In this document: piece after piece, positions 1 through 5,697 of the stretch
How the letters are laid out: every line of letters starts with the position of its first letter
Numbering within the stretch: the stretch's first letter is position 1
Assembly (NCBI GenBank): GCA_900770845.1
Contig: CAAGLS010000088.1
Location: 1 to 18,814 of the forward strand
Direction of reading: 5' to 3'
DNA length: 18,814 bases
Origin: an uncultured Prevotella sp.
Lineage (GTDB): Bacteria; Bacteroidota; Bacteroidia; Bacteroidales; Bacteroidaceae
Made by a program: the position numbers and the translations under genes
Notes under the pieces: model-generated
Told to the model about the DNA's origin: nothing
The model's input: only the letters and a program-made list of their open reading frames with translations
Database searches by the model: none

Positions 1-19
1 ACGTGTGCTCTTCCGATCT
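1..19. other. Illumina adapter remnant
   Basis: The first 19 bases, ACGTGTGCTCTTCCGATCT, are identical to the 3' end of the standard Illumina TruSeq read-2 adapter. They are not genomic. True sequence starts at base 20, and the GATC at 15-18 should not be counted as genomic. Confidence 0.96.
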
Positions 20-419
20 CGACTTCACCACCGGCAAGATGTATTGGAACGGATTCGTCAACAGCGGCATGGGCTACAACGACTGGGGTTCCTACGGACC
101 TCTCTCCGACAAGGAATGGCGCACCAACGGCAAGTACGACACGGCACTCTACGAGGTGGACATCGAAAACGGCAAGGCCACACGCCTCTCGGGAATTGTC
201 AACAGACTATCGCTCACCTGCATGTGGATGCCGGGACGCGATGCCAGCGAGGCCACGGCCATCAAGTCTGTCAACGCTGGTTCCGCCACAGGCATGGTGA
301 AGGTCTACAGCCAAAATGGCACGCTCGTCTACAACGGCCCCGCCACAAGCATGCGTCTCCCACAGGGCATCTACATCGTAAAAGACGGTACCAAGACCTC
401 AAAGATTGCCATCAAGTAA
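20..419 (+). CDS. 3' end of a secreted propeller-like protein with C-terminal sorting tail (5' partial)
   Basis: The frame is open from the adapter junction to a TAA at 417-419, giving about 132 genuine residues. The first part (DLDFTTGKMYW ... ALYEVDIENGKATRLSG) looks like one blade of a beta-propeller, of the kind that reads 'phase written in the data, then ALY-VD--TGKAT'. The last ~40 residues (MVKVYSQNGTLVYNG ... LPQGIYIVKDG ... KIAIK) have the pattern of the type IX secretion (Por) C-terminal sorting domain: a V-Y---G--V start, an LP-GIYI core and a basic end. The same tail closes the 1,603-residue protein at 5698-10509. The residues MCSS that a naive translation puts at the start come from adapter. 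The N-terminus, including any signal peptide, is missing, so the overall function is not known. Extracellular or outer-surface location is inferred from the tail. Confidence 0.75.
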
Positions 420-485
420 GGATTCCCACAGATGACAGGGATGCGCCGACAAACATCCCCTATTTTCAAAAAAAGAGCGTTTGAC

Positions 486-519
486 AAAGGCTGGCCCCAA
501 CTATCAGGGCCAGCCTTTT
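486..519 (+). terminator. Rho-independent terminator
   Basis: A perfect 12-bp stem (AAAGGCTGGCCC at 486-497, GGGCCAGCCTTT at 507-518) with a 9-nt loop, ending in TTTT, lies 67 bases after the upstream stop codon. It sits between two convergent genes, so it may also stop the HU transcript coming from the right, although the T-run on that strand is shorter (CCTTTG). Confidence 0.88.
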
Positions 520-589
520 CCATTGTTCGTAGAGACCAGGCATATCCAACATCCCAATCCCCAAACTCAAAGCAACTCCGAACTCGGAA

Positions 590-1024
590 TCAGGCCTTGT
601 CGCCTGTGTGGTTGGCGTTCTGAAGGATTTCCTTTGCCTTGGCGCCATTGAGGAACATCCTCACGCGCTTCTTGTCGGCACCCGTCTCGGTGGCGGGAGA
701 GAACCTGAGCCTAAGCCCCTTCACGTTATGGCCAATCTTGAAGTCCTCCTTCTTCTCCGTGCCAGTGCACTTGAGTGTCACCTTGAATGCGCCCAGACCG
801 TCGAGCACCACGCGGTTGCCGTCAAGCAGGCTCGTCTTCATCGTCTCGGCCAACTCGCGGAGCACGGCCTTGATGTCGCTCGACTTCACCGTACAGTTCT
901 GCTCCATGATGTTCGCCAACTCCTTGGTGGTCACTACGCCCTGAGGCACTACGCGGACTCTCCACTTGCCCTGGTCGGCAGAGCCCTCCTTCATAATCTG
1001 ATACAACTTATAAAATACTGCCAT
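590..1024 (-). CDS. HU-like DNA-binding protein (Bacteroidetes histone-like family), copy 1
   Basis: 144 residues starting MAVFYKLYQIM. The family start (M-(A/S)-(I/V)-x-Y-K) fixes the ATG at 1024; the frame stays open upstream, but those codons have no homology to the second copy. The core NCTVKSSDIKAVLRELAE, then LLDGNRVVLDGLGAFKVTL, matches the HU/IHF fold: two helices followed by the beta-arm region, in the variant called 'histone-like, putative' or HU-HIG in Bacteroidetes. It probably binds and bends DNA in the nucleoid. It is the last gene of a unit with the smalltalk-like ORF (1146-1241) and a second HU-like gene (1330-1779); the two HU copies share NCTVKSSDI and DGLG(A/S)F but differ elsewhere, so they are old paralogues rather than a recent duplication. 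The C-terminal tail (KAKEILQNANHTGDKA) is specific to this copy. It is longer than classical HU (~90 residues), as expected for this family. Confidence 0.88.
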   Translation of the reverse strand: MAVFYKLYQIMKEGSADQGKWRVRVVPQGVVTTKELANIMEQNCTVKSSDIKAVLRELAETMKTSLLDGNRVVLDGLGAFKVTLKCTGTEKKEDFKIGHNVKGLRLRFSPATETGADKKRVRMFLNGAKAKEILQNANHTGDKA

Positions 1025-1084
1025 AATTGAATGTGTGTTTAAAATGGTTGAATGAATTGATGTTTCTGTTCTCTGGGATGGTGT

Positions 1085-1135
1085 CGGACTGCTCCCCTGC
1101 CCCACTTGGGGCTGAGGGAATGCGGGGCTTGTCCG
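1085..1135 (-). other. Intergenic stem-loop upstream of HU copy 1
   Basis: A nested imperfect hairpin: outer arms CGGAC (1085-1089) and GTCCG (1131-1135), and an inner stem GCCCC/GGGGC (1099-1103/1108-1112) with a 4-base loop. It occupies the spacer between the smalltalk-like ORF and HU copy 1. There is no T-run, so it is more likely an RNA processing or stability element than a terminator. Confidence 0.45.
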
Positions 1136-1145
1136 AAACCACGTC

Positions 1146-1241
1146 TTACTGTTTTTTCTCCTTGTTGCTGAAGAGGGTGAGCACTGCACTGACGACAGTC
1201 TCAATGAGCTCAAGCACAAGGCGCCAACTGTTCTTACTCAT
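1146..1241 (-). CDS. Smalltalk-like micropeptide
   Basis: A 31-residue ORF: MSKNSWRLVLELIETVVSAV followed by LTLFSNKEKKQ. It resembles the 'smalltalk' micropeptides of Bacteroidetes (about 30-35 residues, a start of the type MKK-(T/S)-W-K-x-(I/V)-L-Q, then one hydrophobic helix rich in A/T/I/V), which are known to lie next to HU-like genes, as here. It differs from the usual form in ending in a basic tail (NKEKKQ) instead of a short Ser-Cys-rich end. An in-frame ATG seven codons upstream (1262) would add MKNTKHS; 1241 is preferred because it aligns with the family start. It lies between the two HU-like genes on the same strand. Its role is unknown; a single membrane-inserted or membrane-associated helix is an inference. 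Confidence 0.62.
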   Translation of the reverse strand: MSKNSWRLVLELIETVVSAVLTLFSNKEKKQ

Positions 1242-1282
1242 ACTGTGTTTTGTGTTTTTCATGTTTAGCGATTGTCAAGGTT

Positions 1283-1314
1283 GGAGTTGGCGGCAGCGTT
1301 CCGCCGCCCTCTCC
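1283..1314 (-). other. Stem-loop between HU copy 2 and smalltalk-like ORF
   Basis: GGAG (1283-1286), TT, GGCGGC (1289-1294), an 8-base loop, GCCGCC (1303-1308), CT, CTCC (1311-1314): ten pairs with one small internal loop. It follows the HU copy 2 stop codon by 15 bases. There is no T-run on the coding strand, so partial termination or mRNA stabilisation is possible but not shown. Confidence 0.5.
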
Positions 1315-1329
1315 AGTCTTTCGACTCTT

Positions 1330-1779
1330 TTAGGGATTAGGTGCCTCAGTGGACTTGTCTTTCTTGTTCACCACATACTTCGGGAGCTCCGCAATCTGGC
1401 CACCCTGCAGGATGGGCATGTAGCAGCGGCCATTGTCGCGCTTCATCTCCGGGCGGAACACCACGTGGAAGCCGGTGATATGCTTGGCGGGGTCGAAGTC
1501 GCCGGGCTTGGCAACCTGCTTGCCGTCAATCCCGAGGCGGAAGCTTCCCAAGCCGTCTATCTTCACGGTCTTGCCGTTGAGAAGCTCATCGTTCATCGTC
1601 TCCACGAGCTCAGTCAGCACACCATAGATGTCGCTGCTCTTCACGGTGCAGTTGCGTTGCATCACGTTGGCCAACTGCTGCAAGCCTACCGACTGGGGGT
1701 GCACGGCGTGGGCGAACCAGTACGTCTTGTTGCCCTTCAAGCCCAGACGCTTGCTCATCATCTTATACATTATCGACAT
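1330..1779 (-). CDS. HU-like DNA-binding protein (Bacteroidetes histone-like family), copy 2
   Basis: 149 residues starting MSIMYKMMSKRLGLKG. The ATG at 1779 is chosen because the family begins M-S-I-x-Y-K; nine upstream in-frame codons (MFNLNIFNA) are not family-like. The HU core is visible: LANVMQRNCTVKSSDIYGVL for the helical half, and LLNGKTVKIDGLGSFRLGI for the turn and beta half, followed by a 60-residue extension with a conserved-looking F-x-(V/I)-x-F-R-P segment. It is expected to be a nucleoid-associated DNA-binding protein. It is the first gene after the promoter at 1887-1917, leaving a leader of about 100 bases, and reads into the smalltalk-like ORF and HU copy 1. The pairing of two HU paralogues around a micropeptide suggests one conserved module. 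Confidence 0.88.
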   Translation of the reverse strand: MSIMYKMMSKRLGLKGNKTYWFAHAVHPQSVGLQQLANVMQRNCTVKSSDIYGVLTELVETMNDELLNGKTVKIDGLGSFRLGIDGKQVAKPGDFDPAKHITGFHVVFRPEMKRDNGRCYMPILQGGQIAELPKYVVNKKDKSTEAPNP

Positions 1780-1886
1780 AGCATTAAAAATATTAAGGTT
1801 GAACATTTGTTTCTTGTCGTGCCTTGGCCAGAGGCCTCAGCGGGAACTCCTTGATGCGCATCGTTGTGAATTTCCTTTCGACAATG

Positions 1887-1917
1887 CAAAGGTACAATTT
1901 TCCACGCCTCTTTTCAA
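1887..1917 (-). promoter_or_regulatory. Bacteroidetes-type promoter for the HU/smalltalk unit
   Basis: On the minus strand TTG (1917-1915), 20 bases, then TACCTTTG (1894-1887), which matches the TTTG-N19-20-TAnnTTTG consensus of the Bacteroidetes primary sigma factor. Predicted start of transcription is near 1883, about 100 bases before the HU copy 2 ATG. Confidence 0.8.
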
Positions 1918-2143
1918 GTTTTATCTCTCTACATCTCTTTCTACTCTTTTCTATATCCTCCGCAAGCCGTGGTTGCCGCATCCCTCTCCGCAGCCCTTTG
2001 ACTTTACATTATTCATATAAGAGTCGGCGTCTAAACGCTCTCAGCCTATACATTATATATATAGGAGGAGGCAGAGTCCAATCGCGGAATTTCCCCTACA
2101 TGACATACAAGCGACGCCCAATTCGAGACCTTGCCCGTCCCTC

Positions 2144-2191
2144 TCGCAAAGCCGCGAAGAAATACGGTCGAACTTCATTTTGGGTCAGTCC
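2144..2191 (+). repeat. Degenerate half copy of the 46-bp GC-hairpin repeat (R1)
   Basis: CGGTCGAAC-TTCATTTTGGGTC here matches CGGTCGAAC-ATCATTTTAGGGTC in the copy at 14217, and the upstream flank (TCTCGCAAA...GAAGAAA) also matches the flank of that copy (TCTCGCAAGG...AAAGAAA). The hairpin half of the repeat is not preserved. It lies in the otherwise gene-free stretch 1918-2304. Confidence 0.55.
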
Positions 2192-2207
2192 TACCCCTAC
2201 CTGCACG

Positions 2208-2237
2208 GTTCTACCAGTAGAACACAAGGCTTTGTGT
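2208..2237. other. Two adjacent small hairpins in the 1918-2304 gap
   Basis: GTTCTACCAGTAGAAC (2208-2223) and ACACAAGGCTTTGTGT (2222-2237) are each perfect inverted repeats. They lie downstream of the endonuclease stop codon in the minus-strand sense (stop at 2305). Neither has a T-run. The rest of 1918-2304 holds no convincing gene; the small plus-strand ORF there (2101-2279) is low-complexity in composition and covers the repeat. Confidence 0.45.
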
Positions 2238-2304
2238 CCCTACTGTCGTACCCTTTGCCAACCTCGCCGGAGCTGTTGATGGGTGGAAACGTATTTCTTA
2301 CGCC

Positions 2305-3759
2305 TTATCCTCTTGCAGCTATACGACTTGAAACAATGGCACTGACATAGGAGCGGTTGAGCCAAAAACAATACTTCTTTTGCCAAGTGTGGTTGGGAGC
2401 CAACATGAGGTCGTGGGAGTCACGGGCGTGAGGACGCACATGGGATATAGGATTCTCGGTAATCTTTGTGAAATTAGTGAAATCCCCATCTTGTATCTTT
2501 CTTTTGGTATCTTCCCAAACAAGCCTCACGCTCTCCATGTCTTTAAGCGGCATGTTCCAAAAGAAAGCGTCCAACAACGAATACTGTCCGTCGGCTTGCT
2601 CTTGATAGACCACGAAAAAGAATTTGTTGGAAAGAGTTTCGTAAAAAGGCGAATCCTCCCATTGCTCTTCTACTATTTGCCCATACTGTATGGCCGGAAA
2701 GGACATAGACTCTCTCAGTCTACCTTTTTTATTTAGTCGTATGGTCTTGACAGTAATTCCGGCTTTCTCAAACTCTTCCACCTTGTCTTTATGGATGCCA
2801 AGTATGGCTTTGGTAAGTAGCCAATACCTGGATTTCACCCTCTTGCCTATGGGCTGCAAGCCAAAATGACAAGCTATCTGCTCTTCTGTCATTCCGAAAT
2901 ACGGCGCGAACCTGCTTTCCACATATTCGGAGAAAGTCTCGCTTTTAGTCTCGTATTGTCCTACGCTCTTCACAATAGACTCGAATGAAGCTGCCTTCTT
3001 CCGCTTATATTCGGCAAAGGGATCACGAGCCACACCATCCTCCCATTCGTCCAGCACCCAATCTATTTCTTCCGGGTCTATCTTAGGCTCAACGCCGCTC
3101 TCAGAGATCCGAATGATGGAGTTCATATATTTGGACTTCAAAGAATAAGCACGTTGCATCGCTTTCTTGTCCGAAAAAGGTTGCTCACGCAGTGATTGGC
3201 TTGAAGCTCCCTTGGGGCAAGCCGCCAAATAGAAAGTATCACCTTCGCTTATCTCATCGGCCTTGCCCTGCATGATTTTCTTGTGGATAACGTTCCAGTC
3301 GTCCTTGATGATTTTCAGGTCTGTGGCTGGGTATTGCCACAAACGAATGATTTTAAACACACAATCGATGCCCAACTGACCTTTCTCCCAAAGATAGAAC
3401 ATCAAAAGCAAGTGACGGTTCTTATGCCAAAAGCTACTGGTGCGGAACGTCTGTTTGCATTCTTCCATATAGTTGATGATATTCAGCACCAGACGTTCCT
3501 TAGCTACGAGTTCGCCGCTTTTCAAAGTTTTCATTGGCGTACTCTTCAGCTCCACTCCAGCTTCCGCGAAGTCGGGTTCGCTGCGGGAGTTGACTTTGTA
3601 GCGGAAAAATTCTTCTTCCAACAATTGCCCAAGATTGCCCTTGCCATGAAACCGCTGGGCAATCTCACCATGCGTGTATTCTCTTAGAGTCGTACCGAGC
3701 AGCTGCCTGGCATACTCTTCTATCGACTTGGGGGAAGTCTTGTCGTAAAGTTCAGCCAT
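2305..3759 (-). CDS. Type II restriction endonuclease, MutH/Sau3AI-like (predicted GATC)
   Basis: 484 residues, almost the length of Sau3AI (489). The N-terminal half carries the MutH/Sau3AI active site: GKGNLGQLLEEE (about 39-50), then D63 in SEPDF and E70-L-K72 in GVELKSTP, the D-x6-E-x-K spacing of MutH. In Sau3AI the N-terminal domain cuts and a second MutH-fold domain without active-site residues helps binding and DNA looping; here residues ~300-460 (KSRYWLLTKAILGI, FFFVVYQEQADGQYSLLDAFFW) have that layout with no second D/ExK. It would cleave unmethylated GATC-type sites in incoming DNA. Its ATG overlaps the methylase stop codon by one base (TAATG), so translation is probably coupled and the methylase made first. 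Its base composition looks more AT-rich than that of most neighbours, consistent with acquisition. Specificity is inferred from family and partner, not from sequence alone. Confidence 0.9.
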   Translation of the reverse strand: MAELYDKTSPKSIEEYARQLLGTTLREYTHGEIAQRFHGKGNLGQLLEEEFFRYKVNSRSEPDFAEAGVELKSTPMKTLKSGELVAKERLVLNIINYMEECKQTFRTSSFWHKNRHLLLMFYLWEKGQLGIDCVFKIIRLWQYPATDLKIIKDDWNVIHKKIMQGKADEISEGDTFYLAACPKGASSQSLREQPFSDKKAMQRAYSLKSKYMNSIIRISESGVEPKIDPEEIDWVLDEWEDGVARDPFAEYKRKKAASFESIVKSVGQYETKSETFSEYVESRFAPYFGMTEEQIACHFGLQPIGKRVKSRYWLLTKAILGIHKDKVEEFEKAGITVKTIRLNKKGRLRESMSFPAIQYGQIVEEQWEDSPFYETLSNKFFFVVYQEQADGQYSLLDAFFWNMPLKDMESVRLVWEDTKRKIQDGDFTNFTKITENPISHVRPHARDSHDLMLAPNHTWQKKYCFWLNRSYVSAIVSSRIAARG

Positions 3760-5021
3760 TATGATATAATGTGTAGTCTTTGATATATGCCCTCACCGAT
3801 TTTGGTCACGATGCCGCACACCAACGCGTTGCCCATGAAGAAAGCCCGCTTCGTGTCCGTCTGCCCAGCTGTATGGTTGTCTGGAAACATGTCCAAGCGT
3901 TCGAGTTCAAGAGGAATGAGACGACGGAGGCGACCGTTGACCGGGTCTTTGACAACATGCTTGAACCGCGAGGGCGACACGCCGCCTTCTGATGTGATAA
4001 TGGTACGTGAGGGCTTGTCCAACGGGTCGGGAAAAGCCATGCCGCCTTCCGAATAATAAAACTTGTGGCCATTGGCGGACACTCTTTCCTCGCGTTTGCT
4101 CCCTTTCAGATAAGCCCACTTGGGCAGGTCTGCCTCAGCCAAATAATAGTCTTCAGTGATTGACTTCCGATCGTCCCCTTTGGCAAGCACATCGCCAAGG
4201 AGACTGAACGGTCCGGCATAGTTGGGTTCTAAGGCTGTTGTCCACACCTTACCCTCTATCATGACGCCCGCATTACAGAAAGGGCGCTTCGAGTTCGACG
4301 CATTGAAATCCCTGCTGATGGCAACCAAGTCGTCGTCAGCATTTTGACGAATCGCAAAAGGCAGAATGTCCGTCCGAGGTTCCTTTACGGGAAATTGGCT
4401 GGCAAAGATGCCGTCAATGGCAAGCCAGCCTAAGGGGTTGCGCATCTGCCGCGCTATGGTTGAGTCGTGTCGATAAGCCAAGATGTATGTTCGGCGGCGG
4501 CGTTGAGGCATGCCGTAGTCGGCAGCATTGATTACACGCCATTCCACATCATAGCCAAGGTCGGACAACGACTGGAGAATCATAGCGAAGTCGCGTCCAC
4601 GCTGGGATGCCGGCGACTGCAGCAGTCTGTCCACGTTTTCGAGCATCAGGATTGAGGCTCGTCTGCTGCCCTTTTCTCTGCAGATTCTTTCCACCTGCCA
4701 CCAAAGCACACCCTTCTTGCCATAGATGCCATGCGACTTGTTGAGGGTAGCGGCCACGGAATAGTCTTGGCATGGGAACCCGCCAACGAGCATATCATGG
4801 TCGGGAATGGCCGATGTAGGCACGGTGGCTATGTCAGCATTGACATGTCCTTGCCGACCAAACCGTGCCACGTAGGTCTCAGAGGCATGCTGCCTCTTGG
4901 TGGCTGGCTCATACTGATTGCTCCATATTGTGCGGAAGAAATCTTCGTGTACTTTCTCGTTGACTCTATCCAGCCCAATCCTAAAGCCACCCACGCCGGC
5001 AAACAACTCAATTACATTCAT
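3759..5021 (-). CDS. DNA (cytosine-5-)-methyltransferase of the Sau3AI-like system
   Basis: 420 residues from the ATG at 5021. All main C5-methyltransferase motifs are present in order: motif I (ELFAGVGGFRIGL, 5-17), motif IV with the catalytic Cys84 (GGFPCQDYS), motif VI ENV (128-130), motif VIII QRRRR (173-177), a target-recognition region roughly 220-340, motif IX (RRLIPLELERLDMFP) and motif X (FFMGNALVCGIV). It transfers methyl from AdoMet to C5 of cytosine in the target, protecting host DNA from the adjoining endonuclease. Sau3AI is likewise paired with a C5 enzyme (GAT-5mC). A longer form using a TTG at 5048 is rejected because that codon overlaps the -10-like promoter box (5046-5053). 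It is the first gene of the two-gene operon. Confidence 0.95.
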   Translation of the reverse strand: MNVIELFAGVGGFRIGLDRVNEKVHEDFFRTIWSNQYEPATKRQHASETYVARFGRQGHVNADIATVPTSAIPDHDMLVGGFPCQDYSVAATLNKSHGIYGKKGVLWWQVERICREKGSRRASILMLENVDRLLQSPASQRGRDFAMILQSLSDLGYDVEWRVINAADYGMPQRRRRTYILAYRHDSTIARQMRNPLGWLAIDGIFASQFPVKEPRTDILPFAIRQNADDDLVAISRDFNASNSKRPFCNAGVMIEGKVWTTALEPNYAGPFSLLGDVLAKGDDRKSITEDYYLAEADLPKWAYLKGSKREERVSANGHKFYYSEGGMAFPDPLDKPSRTIITSEGGVSPSRFKHVVKDPVNGRLRRLIPLELERLDMFPDNHTAGQTDTKRAFFMGNALVCGIVTKIGEGIYQRLHIIS

Positions 5022-5045
5022 GCAGTCTGTTTTCGTTTTTCCATG

Positions 5046-5077
5046 CAAAGATAATTTATTTTTTCGACAACTTAAAG
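5046..5077 (-). promoter_or_regulatory. Promoter of the restriction-modification operon
   Basis: TATCTTTG (5053-5046) on the minus strand fits TAnnTTTG exactly; at 20 bases upstream there is CTTT (5077-5074), a weak match to TTTG. Predicted transcription start is near 5042, leaving a leader of about 20 bases before the ATG at 5021. This decides the start codon of the methylase. Confidence 0.7.
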
Positions 5078-5155
5078 CATCTGGCCTATTTTCGTCAAGA
5101 AATTGCCTCAGTTATGACTTGTCTCTCTCGCTAAGCTTCAAAGTATTTAAAGATA

Positions 5156-5366
5156 AGCGGTCGAACATCATTTTAGGGCCGGCGCAAGGCTCGGCCCCTG
5201 CTATCGGGTGTGGCATTTGCGTTCGTTGCGCCTTTGCGTGACAATGACAGGGAGGGGAACAATCACCCAAGAAGAAAGAACTGGAATCCTAAGAATGTAT
5301 CCGACGACATGCATCCGCTTGCAGGGGCCGTGCCTCGTGCCGGCCCTAAAGAAATGTTCTACCGCT
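5156..5366. repeat. Inverted pair of the 46-bp GC-hairpin repeat (R2 and R3)
   Basis: Left arm 5156-5201 (AGCGGTCGAACATCATTTTA then GGGCCGGCGC...CCCCTGC) and right arm 5321-5366 are inverted copies with about eight mismatches over 46 bp. Each arm holds its own small hairpin GGGCCG/CGGCCC. The 119 bases between carry no recognisable gene. Related single copies occur at 10822, 14217, 15042 and a decayed one at 2144. The arrangement resembles a non-autonomous mobile element or REP doublet. It fills most of the gap 5078-5408. Confidence 0.75.
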
Positions 5367-5408
5367 ATATCCATCCTCCTCATGCACGGCGAATGCCAAT
5401 TATGCATT

Positions 5409-5450
5409 AAAAAAGTAGGATGGCAACAAACTCAACGTCTGCTGCCATCC
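5409..5450 (-). terminator. Rho-independent terminator of the surface-protein operon
   Basis: On the minus strand an 8-bp stem (GGATGGCA at 5450-5443, TGCCATCC at 5425-5418) is followed by TACTTTTTT (down to 5409). It lies 56 bases after the stop codon of the 60-residue ORF, so it ends the transcript of 10509-5506. Confidence 0.8.
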
Positions 5451-5505
5451 AAGATATAAAGAGGAATCGCTTTGGGTCAATACTGCTGTAGGGGGTAGCG
5501 CGTTT

Positions 5506-5688
5506 CTACCATTCCCTCACCCCAGTGGGCCACTCGCTGCCGTCGGACTCTTCGTCCCAAGAGCATTCGTCGGGAGTCCAATCCTTGGCTGCCCCATGGT
5601 GCATACCGTTATCATCACTACCAGCCAACAGCGTTTGCGTTGTGCCCAAAACAATGGCTATCTCGGGTTGAATATATTGGGTCTTCAT
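5506..5688 (-). CDS. 60-residue small protein, function unknown
   Basis: It starts 9 bases after the stop of the giant surface protein and ends before the terminator, so it is very likely co-transcribed and real. The N-terminus MKTQYIQPEIAIVLGTTQTL fits a pattern common in short unannotated Bacteroidales proteins: M-K-x-x-Y-I-x-P-E-(I/V), a short hydrophobic stretch, then L-(L/M)-A-(G/A/T)-S. The second half is acidic and tryptophan-rich with one cysteine (AAKDWTPDECSWDEESDGSE). There is no signal peptide or membrane helix. The conserved head with a variable polar tail, and a small Gly-Ser at the junction, is the shape of a leader-plus-core precursor peptide, but no modification enzyme or peptidase-exporter is nearby, so that reading is speculative. 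Confidence 0.7.
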   Translation of the reverse strand: MKTQYIQPEIAIVLGTTQTLLAGSDDNGMHHGAAKDWTPDECSWDEESDGSEWPTGVREW

Positions 5689-5697
5689 TCTATCTAA

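Noticed and set aside
1027..1854. 275-codon plus-strand ORF
   Set aside because: It is antisense to the two HU-like genes and the smalltalk-like ORF and has no protein-like features; codon usage is that of a shadow frame.
1793..1861. 22-codon ORF (MRIKEFPLRP...) in the leader of HU copy 2, considered as a regulatory upstream ORF
   Set aside because: No ribosome-stalling signature or conserved feature can be seen; a short ORF in a 100-base leader is expected by chance.
2101..2279. 59-codon plus-strand ORF preceded by AGGAGG
   Set aside because: The purine-rich stretch lies about 35 bases from the ATG, the frame overlaps repeat R1 and two hairpins, and Bacteroidetes do not depend on Shine-Dalgarno sites.
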